The translations under genes were made by a program, and so were the position numbers. Shown here one piece after another: positions 35,155 to 46,400 of a stretch of DNA of 64,000 nucleotides. The stretch covers positions 23,533,406 to 23,597,405 of the forward strand of contig OZ020514.1 in assembly GCA_963971425.1 (NCBI GenBank), written 5' to 3'. Within the stretch, counting starts at the first letter, position 1; the number at the start of each line of letters is the position of its first letter. Under the pieces are notes generated by a model. That model was not told the origin of the DNA. It worked only from the letters and a program-made list of their open reading frames with translations, and ran no database searches. The stretch comes from Bryoerythrophyllum caledonicum. Lineage: Eukaryota > Streptophyta > Bryopsida > Pottiales > Pottiaceae.

Positions 35155-38113
35155 TATAGAAACGTAGGACCAGCCCTACCTTAGAAGATAAGAAGTAGAA
35201 AGGGTAGCTTGGTGCCATTGTCCCATAAGGATTACAATCAAGGGCTGATGTATTCCATTGATAAGAAGAGCATGGGAAGTGGGAGAATTCACCTCTCATT
35301 GCAAGCTTTACCACCAACTTGTTCATTCTTCATTGTCTTCCTTTCATTTCATTCTTCAATAAAGACAAGAAGGGCAGCTCAAGCACAAGGCAAGAGGCGC
35401 GTACGTGCTACAAGTGTGGCAAACCGGGCCACATTGCTCGCAATTGTTGGAGCAACAAGGAAGTGGCCAACAATGCAAGAGATGAGGTAAGCCACAATGA
35501 CTTTGTGTTTGTGGCCAATGGGGAGGAGCGAACACCTCCATCAACAATTGGATTGTTGATTCCAAGGCCACACAACACATGACACTCCACAAGCATGAGG
35601 CGCATCTTGGTGCACGACGTGCTCCATGTGCCCAAGTTGCATGCCAACTTACTATCGGTGAGCAAGCTCGTATCAAGAGGGTTGGTGGTGCAATTCAACA
35701 CCAAAGGATGTGCGGTGCGCTCTTGTGAAAGTAATTTGATTGCCACATCTTCAATGGAGGCCAACTTGTATGGATTGGAGCTCAAGGTGGTGAGTGGGGC
35801 TGATGTGGGTTGCCTAGCACACACATCGACCAACGGGTCACTCATGGAGCTTTGGTGTACACACGCAACCGGTGCCCTAGTAGGGCTCTCCAAGGTGTGA
35901 CGCCCGAAGAAGCATGGAGCGGTAAGCACCCACCATCTCCCACATGCGTGTCTTTGGTTGTGTGGCTTATGCAAAGGTGCCCGATGAGAGGAGGACCAAG
36001 CTTGATGCAAAGGCCATCAAGTGCTTGTTCCTTGGATATTGTGAGGGCACGAAGGCGTATAGGCTGATTTGCATGGCAACGAAGAAGATAATCAAGAGCT
36101 CGGACGTGGAGTTCTTCGAAGACAAGGAGTCTTTGAAGGAGCATCCAAGTGGGAGTGTTGATGAAGGACCAGCCCTTGAGGTGGACGGCTCCTTCAAATC
36201 CGATGATGATGAAGAGTTTGAAGAAGAGCCAAAGCCTTTGGTGGTGCAACCAACCCTTTGTGGCCCTTCGGAGAGCTTTGTGGAAGGGGAGGAAGGCACC
36301 ATTGATGAAGAGGTGGAGGGCCAGCCCAAGCATGGAGGGCAATCGGCTCCTATTCTTCGTGCGAGGACAAGGAGGATTGCAAGGAAGGCTCCACCGCAGC
36401 CACCACCAAGGAAAGATGACAACGACACCACGGAGGCGTCTCGGTACTCGAGGAAGGTGCGCAAGCCACTTGGAGAGTGGTGGAAGAACCACATCTTGCC
36501 CCCACGTGATGTGGAGCGTGCAAACGTGGTTGCCATTGCGGAGCCTCACACCATGAGTGAGGCCATACACTCGCAAGATGCGAGCAAGTGGGAGCTAGCC
36601 ATGCAAGAAGAGTATGAGTCCTTGATGGCCAATGGAACGTGGGAGTTGGCACCATTGCCTTCAAACCGCAAGCGTGTAGGGTGCAAGTGGGTCTTTCGAA
36701 CGAAGAGGGATGCCAATGGTGACATCGTGAGGTACAAGGCAAGGCTCGTCGCAAAGGGCTTCTCACAAGTTGAAGGTGTGGACTTCAATGAGACCTTTGC
36801 TCCCGTTGCGAAGTTTAGCACCATTCGGTGCATGTTAGCGCTCGGGGCAGCCATGGACTTGGGGATCCATCAAATGGATGTGAAGACGGCCTTCTTGAAT
36901 GGAGAGTTGGAGGAGGATGTGTACATGGACCAGCCACCGGGGTTTGTGCAAGAAGGCCAAGCCCACCTTGTGTGCAAGTTGAAGAAGAGCCTTTGCTCAA
37001 GCAATCTCCACGTGCTTGGTATGAGAGCTTCCATGCATTCTTCACAAGGGAGGGCTTCACAAGGAGCATGGCGGACCATTCATTGTACATTAAACAAACA
37101 ACGGACTACTTCATGGCTGGGGTCATCTACGTGGACGACGTGATCTTGTTGGTAAGTGGCATGTTGATGATGAGGAAGTTGAAGGGCCCCCTTGAACAGG
37201 AGTATGACATGAGTGATCTTGGTGAGTTGCATTTCTTCTTGGGAGTTCACATTGAGAGGGATAGGGCAGCCCTCACCATCACCATGCACCAACGGAGGTA
37301 CATCGAGGGTGTGCTCCAACGCTTTGGCATGGAGGATTGCAAGCCCATTGGCACACCTTTGGATGCAAAGGGGCCATTGGTAAAGCTTGGCGATGAAGAG
37401 TTTCAAGAGCATGAGGAAGGTATGTTGGATATCCCCTACAAGGAGAGTGTGGGTTGTCTAATGTATGCAATGGTAGCCACAAGGGCTGACCTTGCATTTG
37501 CGGTAAGCGTGGTGTCTCAATTCATGTCCAAGCCCGGTCCTATGCTTTGGGCAGCCGTGCAGAGGATCATGAGGTACTTGAAGGGCACCATGGAGATGAA
37601 GTTGACTCTTGGAGGCAAAGACATCAGCCTTCAAGGATATTGCGATGCGGATTGGGGAGGCGATGCAAGCACAAGGAAGTCCACGACAGGCTTTGTCTTC
37701 TTCCTTGGAGTGGGCGCCATATCGTGGAATAGCAAGCGCCAACCAACGGTGGCTCTATCAACCACGGAAGCGGAGTACATGGCGGCGAGCCAATCCGCCA
37801 AGGAGGCCATTTGGCTAAGGCAATTGATGGCTGATGTAGGGTATGTGCAATGGGAGGCAACCACCATCATGTGCGACAACCAAGGTTGCATTGCACTCGC
37901 GAAGAACCCCAAGCACCACTCACGAACGAAGCACATAGATGTGCAACACCATTTCATTCGAGAGAAGATTGAAGATGAGGTAATTGAGTTGCGGTATTGC
38001 CCCAGAGAGCACATGGTGGCTGATGTGCTCACAAAGGCACTTGGAAGAGAGCGACATGTGATGTTGAGCAAGGCAATGCGCTTAGAGTCCAAGGACACCT
38101 CGCTAAGTGGGAG
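35130..38113 (+). mobile_element. tandem LTR-internal unit 3 (2984 bp)
   Basis: A third unit, LTR 35130-35361 and internal part 35362-38113, again with the same deletions. Confidence 0.92.
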
Positions 38114-38138
38114 TGTTGAGTATAGGGTGCTAAACTAG
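35362..38138 (+). pseudogene. deleted gag-pol of unit 3
   Basis: Same content as units 1 and 2, with the RT/RNase H frame open at 36828-38138. Confidence 0.9.
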
Positions 38139-38345
38139 TATAGAAACGTAGGACCAGCCCTACCTTAGAAGATAAGAAGTAGAAAGGGTAGCTTGGTGCC
38201 ATTGTCCCATAAGGATTACAATCAAGGGCTGATGTATTCCATTGATAAGAAGAGCATGGGAAGTGGGAGAATTCACCTCTCATTGCAAGCTTTACCACCA
38301 ACTTGTTCATTCTTCATTGTCTTCCTTTCATTTCATTCTTCAATA
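38114..38345 (+). repeat. family A LTR, last of the array
   Basis: 232 bp; 3' LTR of unit 3. It carries the same LTR-to-gag junction as the units on its right side. Confidence 0.92.
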
Positions 38346-39310
38346 AAGACAAGAAGGGCAGCTCAAGCACAAGGCAAGAGGCGCGTACGTGCTACAAGTG
38401 TGGCAAACCGGGCCACATTGCTCGCAATTGTTGGAGCAACAAGGAAGTGGCCAACAATGCAAGAGATGAGGTAAGCCACAATGACTTTGTGTTTGTGGCC
38501 AATGGGGAGGAGCGAACACCTCCATCAACAATTGGATTGTTGATTCCAAGGCCACACAACACATGACACTCCACAAGCATGAGGCGCATCTTGGTGCACG
38601 ACGTGCTCCATGTGCCCAAGTTGCATGCCAACTTACTATCGGTGAGCAAGCTCGTATCAAGAGGGTTGGTGGTGCAATTCAACACCAAAGGATGTGCGGT
38701 GCGCTCTTGTGAAGGTAATTTGATTCCCACATCTTCAATGGAGGCCAACTTGTATGGATTGGAGCTCAAGGTGGTGAGTGGGGCTGATGTGGGTTGCCTA
38801 GCACAGACATCGACCAACGGGTCACTCATGGAGCTTTGGCATAGAAGGATGGGCCATCTCAATGCGAAGGGAGTCAAGGCGTTGCAATGCATGGCAAACG
38901 GCATGGACCTAGGCAAGGCTCCATCCAATGTGGTGCCATTTGCTTGTGAAGGGTGCATTGAAGGCAAGCTTGCAAGGCAGTTCTTCCCTACCGATGGTGC
39001 GCAGCCTGCCACCAAGGTGTTAGAGCTCGTCCATTCCGACGTGTGCGGGCCGATGAAGACGACGTCTTTTGGAGGAGCAAGGTACTTCCTCACCTTCATC
39101 GATGACTTTTCATCGAAGACAAGGAGTCTTTGAAGGAGCGTCCAAGTGGACTGCTGACGAAGGACCCGCCCTTAAGGTGGACGGCTCCTTCAAATCCGAT
39201 GATGATGAAGAGTTTGAAGAAGAGCCAAAGCCTTTGGTGGTGCAACCAGCCCATTGTGGCCCTTCGGAGAGCTTTGTGGAAGGGGGGGAAGGCACCATTG
39301 ATGAGAGGTG
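38346..39310 (+). pseudogene. gag-pol fragment, array copy 4, integrase partly retained
   Basis: It begins with the same gag junction as the units but keeps the integrase zinc segment (WHRRMGHLNAKG, CEGCIEGK) and the first catalytic Asp (VHSDVCGPM) that units 1-3 lack. At about 39108 integrase (IDDFS) is joined directly to the later EDKESLKE segment. It ends at 39310, where a minus-strand LTR starts. It therefore combines a unit-type 5' part with a different 3' part. Confidence 0.85.
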
Positions 39311-39545
39311 TATTGAAGAATGAAATGAAAGGAAGAGAATGAAGATTGAACAAGTTGGTGGTAAAGCTTGCAATGAGAGAGGTGAATTCTCCCACTTCCC
39401 ATGCTCTTCTTATCAATGGAATACATCAGCCCTTGATTGTAATCCTTATGGGACAATGACACCAAGCTACCCTTTTCTACTTCTTATCTTCTAAGGTAGG
39501 GCTGGTCCTACCTTTCTATACTAGTTTAGCACTCTATACTCAACA
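39311..39545 (-). repeat. family A LTR, minus orientation
   Basis: 235 bp, TATTGAAG to TCAACA, followed on the minus strand side by the pol 3' end, so it is a 3' LTR inserted in or joined to copy 4 of the array. Confidence 0.9.
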
Positions 39546-39688
39546 CTCCCACTCAGCGAGGTGTCCTTGGAGTCTAAGCGCATTGCCTTGCTCAACATCA
39601 CATGTCGCTCTCTTCCAAGTGCCTTTGTGAGCACATCAGCCACCATGTGCTCCGTTGGGCAATACCGCAACTCAATTACCTCATCTTC
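39546..39688 (-). pseudogene. copia pol 3' end, running into the gap
   Basis: Encodes the RNase H C-terminus of family A on the minus strand and stops at the N run. The rest of this pol is either in the gap or missing. Confidence 0.8.
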
Positions 39689-39888
39689 NNNNNNNNNNNN
39701 NNNNNNNNNNNNNNNNNNNNNNNNNNNNNNNNNNNNNNNNNNNNNNNNNNNNNNNNNNNNNNNNNNNNNNNNNNNNNNNNNNNNNNNNNNNNNNNNNNNN
39801 NNNNNNNNNNNNNNNNNNNNNNNNNNNNNNNNNNNNNNNNNNNNNNNNNNNNNNNNNNNNNNNNNNNNNNNNNNNNNNNNNNNNNNNN
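39689..39888. other. assembly gap, 200 N
   Basis: Exactly 200 N, a round size that may be a placeholder rather than a measured length. In an intact element the sequences either side are more than 2.4 kb apart. Confidence 0.99.
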
Positions 39889-40119
39889 CTTGCCTAGGTC
39901 CATGCCGTTTGCCATGCCTTGCAACGCCTTGACTCCCTTCGCATTGAGATGGCCCATCCTTCTATGCCAAAGCTCCATGAGTGGCCCGTTGGTCGATGTG
40001 TGTGCTAGGCAACCCACATCAGCCCCACTCACCACCTTGAGCTCCAATCGATACAAGTTGGCCTCCATTGAAGATGTGGCAATCAAATTACCTTCACAAG
40101 CCTTGATGTGCGCCATCTC
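39889..40119 (-). pseudogene. copia gag/integrase-start fragment
   Basis: The minus strand encodes a Gag piece (MAHIKAC) fused to the post-protease region (GNLIATSSMEANLYRLELK) and the integrase zinc start (WHRRMGHLNAKG). About 0.9 kb of Gag and protease between them is deleted. It abuts a plus-strand LTR at 40120. Confidence 0.8.
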
Positions 40120-40354
40120 TGTTGAGTATAGAGTGCTAAACTAGTATAGAAAGGTAGGACCAGCCCTACCTTAGAAGATAAGAAGTAGAAAAGGGTAGCT
40201 TGGTGCCATTGTCCCATAAGGATTACAATCAAGGGCTGATGTATTCCATTGATATGAAGAGCATGGGAAGTGGGAGAATTCACCTCTCTCATTGCAAGCT
40301 TTACCACCAACTTGTTCATTCTTCATTGTCTTCCTTTCATTTCATTCTTCAATA
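40120..40354 (+). repeat. family A 5' LTR
   Basis: 235 bp, followed by the PBS GGTTATGGGCCCACG at 40355-40369, a leader of about 570 bp and gag. Its 3' partner is missing. Confidence 0.92.
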
Positions 40355-40939
40355 GGTTATGGGCCCACGAACGTGAGTTGCGAAGGAGGGGAGGGCTGAT
40401 CTACTTGGAGCAAGCTTGGAGCACCTTGGGAGAGCCGGATTGCTCAACATTGTGCCTTGGTGAGTGTTTGCTTGTTGTTGTGTTGTTGAGAGGTTGTTTA
40501 GGTGGATTTGAGGCTCATTGGAGCACCTAGGGTTTCATGTGTCTTGATTTAGGGTTAGGTCAGCACATTTGACCTTGGGATTGTGCTCTTGATGTTTGGA
40601 GTGCCCATTTGAGTGCATTAGAGTGCATGGTGTTGCACTAGTGTCTAAACTAGTGAGTTTAGTGGATGTGCACTTGAAAAGGGGCTGATGTGGGCTAGAG
40701 GTGCCAAGGTGAGTGCCTAGGGTCGTGTGTAGCACTAGAGGTGCTGATTTGAGTGTTTAGAGTGGTCATCTACCCTAGAGGTGCTAAAGGGAGAGCTTAG
40801 GGTTGCAAGTGACACTAGTAGGGCTGATTTGCACTTGCATGTGCACTTGGTATAGTGTTTTGAGTGCATAGGTGTTGCGAGGGTCTTGTGAAGAGGGCTG
40901 AAGTGCTTGGAGTGAGTGGGAGCTACTCCACACCAAGCT
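40355..40939 (+). mobile_element. PBS and leader of the third A copy
   Basis: Initiator tRNA-Met anticodon-arm type PBS, then a non-coding leader with repeated GAGGTGC and CTGATTTG words, up to the ATG at 40940. Confidence 0.8.
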
Positions 40940-43146
40940 ATGGCTTCAAGTGAAGGAGAGGGGCTACGGCTCGTGGACAAGTTCAATGGAGACAACTTCA
41001 GCCTATGGAAGTTTAAGATGGAGATGATCCTCTCCGCCAAGGACCTATGGGACATCGTGGATCAAACGGAGCTGCCCCCACCACCCACGGCCGATGAGAA
41101 GGACAAGAAAGATTATGAGCGGCGTTGCAAGCGTGCCTTTGCGGTGATTGCCACCAACTTGGTGGACAAGGAGATGGCGCACATCAAGGCTTGCAAAGGA
41201 CCAGCGGAAGCGTGGACCACGTTGTGCAACATACACGAGACCAAGAGCCTCTTACTTGTTTTTGAGAAGGAAGTTCTTCACGGTGAAGATGGAGGAAGGC
41301 GGCGACATGTTGGATCACATCAACAAGGTAAAGTCCCTTGCGGACCAGCTCACTTGTTTAGATGTGCCCGTGAAAGACGAAGATGTTGTTATGACTTTGT
41401 TTGAAAGCCTTCCACCATCGTACGAGCACTTGATCACGGCCTTGGAGACGCGGCCCGTGAAGGAGCTCACCGTGGAGTTCATTACCGCACGACTTATGCA
41501 TGAAGTGTCCAAGAGGAAGGAGAGGGAACCTCAAGGTGAAGATGCGGCAATGATCTCACGTCAAGACAAGAAGGGCAGCTCTAGCACAAGGCAAGAGGCG
41601 CGTACGTGCTACAAGTGTGGCAAACCGGGCCACATTGCTCGCAATTGTTGGAGCAACAAGGAAGTGGCCAACAAAGCAAGAGATGAGGTAACCCACAATG
41701 ACTTTGTGTTTGTGGCCAATGGCGGGGCAGCCAACACCTCTATGAACAATTGGATTGTTGATTCGGGGGCCACACAACACATGACACCCCACAAGCATGC
41801 TTTTGACACGTATGAGCCCATTTCGGGGCGCAACGTGTTTATGGGAGACAACGGCGTGGTGGAGGTGGTGGGCAAGGGTTCCATCGTGGTGGAGAGCAAC
41901 GTGGTGGGCCAACGGAGGCGCATCGTGGTACACGACGTGCTCCATGTACCCAAGTTGCATGCCAACTTACTATCGGTGAGCAAGCTCGTATCTAGAGGGT
42001 TGGTGGTGCAATTCAACACCAAAGGATGTGCGGTGCGCTCTTGTGAAGGTAATTTGATTGCCACATCTTCAATGGAAGTCAACTTGTATCGATTGGAGCT
42101 AAAGGTGGTGAGTGGGGCTGATGTGGGTTGCCTAGCACACACATCAGCCAATGGGCCACTCATGGAGCTATGGCATAGAAGGATGGGCCATCTCAATGCG
42201 AAGGGAGTCAAGGCATTGCAAGGCATGGCAAACGGCATGGACCTAGGCAAGGCTCCATCCAATGTGGTGCCATTTGCTTGTGAAGGGTGCATTGAAGGCA
42301 AGCTTGCAAGGCAGCCCTTCCCTACCGATGGTGCGGAGCATGCCACCAAGGTGTTAGAGCTGGTCCATTCGGACGTGTGCGGGCCGATGAAGACGACGTC
42401 TTTTGGAGGAGCAAGGTACTTCCTCACCTTCATTGATGACTTCTCAAGGAAGGTGTGGGTGTATGTGCTCAAGTGCAAGAGTGAGGTGCTACCACGCTTC
42501 AAGGAGTGGAAGAGCTTGGTTGAGAAGCAATCGGAGCACAAGGTGAAGGTGTTGCGCTCCGACAATGGCGGCGAGTACACGGGCAAGGCATTCGATGAGT
42601 TCTTGCGCAAGCATGGCATTGCAAGGAACACATCAGCCCCCTACACTCCACAACAAAATGGTGTTGCGGAGCGTGCAAACCGCACCATTGTGGAGATGGC
42701 ACGGTCCATGTTGTATGCCCAAGAGCTTGGACGTGAGTTTTGGGCTGAGGCGGTGTGTACCGCGGTGTACACACGCAATCGGTGCCCTAGTAGGGCTCTC
42801 CAAGGTGTGACGCCCGAAGAAGCATGGAGCGGTAAACGTCCCACCATCTCTCACATGCGTGTCTTTGGTTGTGTGGCTTATGCAAAGGTGCCCGATGAGA
42901 GGAGGACCAAGCTTGATGCAAAGGCCATCAAGTGCTTGTTCCTTGGATATTGTGAGGGCACGAAGGCGTATAGGCTGATTTGCATGGCAACGAAGAAGAT
43001 AATCAAGAGCCCGGACGTGGAGTTCTTCGAAGACAAGGAGTCTTTGAAGGAGCGTCCAAGTGGGAGTGTTGATGAAGGACCAGCCCTTGAGGTGGACGGC
43101 TCCTTCAAATCCGATGATGATGAAGACTTTGAAGAAGAGCCAAAGC
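40940..43146 (+). pseudogene. family A gag-pol, 3' truncated at a foldback
   Basis: The ATG at 40940 opens MASSEGEG. A 5-base loss in the codons for SLSNILFLRR (near 41252) shifts the frame; from there it is open to 43187 through the zinc knuckle, DSGAT protease, and a full integrase with HHCC, VHSDVCGPM, RSDNGGEYTG and ERANRT. At 43146 the sequence turns back on itself, so RT and RNase H are absent and the last codons are read from the inverted arm. Confidence 0.9.
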
Positions 43147-43225
43147 CTTTGGCTCTTCTTCAAAGTCTTCATCATCATCGGATTTGAAGGAGCCGTCCAC
43201 CTCAAGGGCTGGTCCTTCATCAACA
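43067..43225. repeat. 159-bp perfect foldback palindrome
   Basis: Two 79-bp arms with one C between them (43146) match perfectly base for base in my reading. The left arm is normal pol sequence (the acidic linker after integrase); the right arm is its inverted copy. It lies exactly between the family A fragment and the family B LTR. Confidence 0.93.
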
Positions 43226-43410
43226 ACTTTGACTTGGCTAAGTCAACACAAGTGGGCTGGTCCTTCTCTTTTGACTTTGCCTTGCCCATGTGCAACATGT
43301 GCCAATACACCTCTCTCCATTTTCTCCCATTTTACTCCCGCCCTTTCATTCTACCTCAATTCAACTATTTATAATGCCGTTATAACTAGGAGCAACACTA
43401 TACTCCAACA
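43226..43410 (-). repeat. family B 3' LTR, truncated
   Basis: On the minus strand it starts TGTTGGAGTATAGTG next to the polypurine tract and matches the first 184 bases of the LTR at 914-1335. The remaining part of about 240 bp is missing where the foldback begins. Confidence 0.85.
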
Positions 43411-46400
43411 CTCCCACTTTGCGAGTCGTTACCTTCTTGCAATCCCATCGCCTTTACTAATCGTTGATGCCGCTCCTTCGCAAGTGCCTTTGTCAACACA
43501 TCCGCCACCATGTCTTCCGTTGGACAATACTTCAAACAAATCTCACCACTCTCTAACTTCTCACGAATGAAGTGGTGTTGCACATCAATGTGCTTCGTAC
43601 GTGAGTGGTGTGTGGGATTCTTTGCAAGAGCAATGCACCCTTGATTGTCGCACATGATCGTCGTTGCTCCTTCTTGAACAAACCCTACATCACCCAATAG
43701 CTTGCGAAGCCAAATGGCCTCCTTTGTGCTTTGGCTAGTGGCCATGTACTCCGCCTCCGTTGTGGACAAGGCAATGGTGGGTTGCCTCTTGCAATTCCAT
43801 GAGATTGCACCAACTCCAACAAAGAACACATACCCTGTTGACGATCGCCGTTCATTCACATCTCCCGCCCAATCCGCATCGCAATACCCACTCAAGGTGA
43901 TGTTGTCACCGCCAAGGCACAACTTGAAGTCCAAAGTACCTTGCAAGTACCGCATGATGCGCTTCACCGCACTCCAGTGTGCCGGACCGGCCCTTGACAT
44001 GAATTGGCTCACCAAACTCACCGCAAATGCAAGGTCCGCCCTTGTGCCTACCATCGCATACATCAAAGACCCAACTCCGCCCTTATATGGTACGCCTTCC
44101 ATCTCACCTTGAATGGCCTCAAACTCTTCTTCCGAGAGCGTTAACAACTTGACATTTACGTCAAGTGGGGTACCAATGGGCTTGCATTCTTCCATGTTGA
44201 ATCGCTTGAGTACCTCTTCAATGTACTTCCGTTGGCTCATAGTGATGGTGCGTGTCTTGCGATCCCTCTCGAATTCCACTCCAATACAGTACCTCAACTC
44301 TCCAAGGTCGCTCATCTCAAACTCCTTCTTGAGTTTGGCCTTGAGCCACGCCAACATTGCCATAAGGCTAGCCAAGATGATCAAATCATCCACATAGATG
44401 AGTACTATCAACAAATACTCACTTGTTTGCTTGATATACAACGAGTGATCCGCTTGGCTTCTTGTGAAGCCTTCTTTGGTGAAGAAGGAGTCGATTCGTT
44501 GATACCATGCCCTTGGTGATTGCTTGAGTCCGTACAACGACTTCTTGAGCTTGCACACAAGATGCTCAAAGCCTTCTTGTGCGAAACCATGGGGTTGCTC
44601 CATGTAGATCTCCTCCTCCAACTCGCCATTCAAGAACGCCGTCTTCACATCCATTTGATGGATCTCCATGTCCAAAGCCGCTCCAAGTGCAAGAATGCAC
44701 CGAATTGTGGTGAATTTGGCAACGGGCGCAAAGGTCTCAAGGAAGTCAACACCTTCCACTTGAGAGTATCCTTTCGCCACCAATCTTGCCTTGTGGCGCA
44801 CAACTTCGCCGGAAGCATCCTTCTTCGTGCGAAACACCCACTTGCACCCAATTCGCTTGCGATCCTTTGGAAGGGGAGCCAATTCCCATGTGCCATTTGC
44901 TATGAGTGAGTCATACTCCTCGTGCATTGCTTTCTCCCACTTGCTCGCATCCTCCGATTGCATAGCTTCGCACATGTTCAATGGATCATCGAGATGTGCC
45001 ACGTTGGCTCGCTCCACTTCATGTTGTGGCAAGATGTGGTTCATCCACCACTCTCCAAGCGCCCGCCGCTCCCTTCGTGGATACCGAGGCTCTTCAACAC
45101 TTCCTTCCCCTTCGTTAACACTTGGTGTTGGCGTTGACGAAGGTGCCTCCGTTACACCTTCTTCTTGGGCATGCGCTTGCTCCTCCTTCTTTGCATCACC
45201 GCCTTCACAATCTTTTGTGGAAGCTTGGTTTGGAGATTCGTCCACCAACACCAACGGCGGTGTATCACTCCCACTTGGACTCATCGCCAAACCATGACCA
45301 ACGCTAGTGCTATCTTCAACAAAGACTACATCACGACTTCGAATGATCTTCCCCGTCTCTACACACATGAGGCGATATGCCTTCGTACCCTCACAATAGC
45401 CAAGAAACAAACACTTGGTGCCCTTTGCATCGAGCTTACCCCTCTTGGCTTGTGGCACCATTGCATATGCGATACAACCAAAGACTCGCATGTGTGCAAT
45501 GCATGGCCTGCGACCGCTCCAAGCCTCTTGTGGTGTGATGGTGACAAGAGCCCTTGTTGGACACCGATTGCGAATGTACACCGCATTCGTCACCGCTTCC
45601 GCCCAAAACTCAAGCTTGAGGTGTTGAGCATGAATCATGCTCCTTGCCATCACCACAATGGTGTGGTTGGCACGCTCCGCAACTCCATTTTGCTTGGGCG
45701 TGAATGGAGTTGATGATTGCCTCTCGATGCCATGCTTCTTCAAGAAACGTTGAAAGGCCTTAGAAATGAACTCCCCACCATTGTCCGATCGAAACGCCTT
45801 GATCTTGTGCTCCGATTGCGTCTCTACAAGCGCCTTGAACTCCTTGAACTTCTCAAGGCACTCCCCCTTCGTCTTCAACGTATACAACCACACCTTCCTT
45901 GAAAAATCATCAATGAAGGTGACGAAGTACCTTGATCCACCAATCGACATGGTCGTCATTGGACCACACACGTCCGAGTGCACAATCTCCAAAGGCTTGG
46001 ATGCACGAGTTCCTCCATCCTTTGGAAATGGTGCCCTATGATGTTTGCCATATACACATCCTTCGCAAAAGGACATAGAAGCTTCCTCCTTGTCAAGGGT
46101 CAAACCACTTACCATACTTTGAAGAAACCGCACACTTCTCACATTCAAATGTCCAAGTCGACGATGCCAAAGCTCCATTGAATCACGCTTCGTTGATGGT
46201 TGTGCCAAGTTGGCCGCATCCGCCTCAAACACCTTGTTGAAGGTCACTTGGTACAAGTTGTCTTCCCGGGGTGCCACCGCAAGTACATCTCCGTTTGGTG
46301 CTCTCAAAGTGCACCGGTCGACATTGAATTGCACTTTCATTCCACTTGTGACAAGCTTGCTCACCGAGAGCAAGTTGGCTTGCAATTTTGGCACATGGAG

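Noticed and set aside
39561..40144. ORFs spanning the N run
   Set aside because: They are open only because N codons contain no stops.
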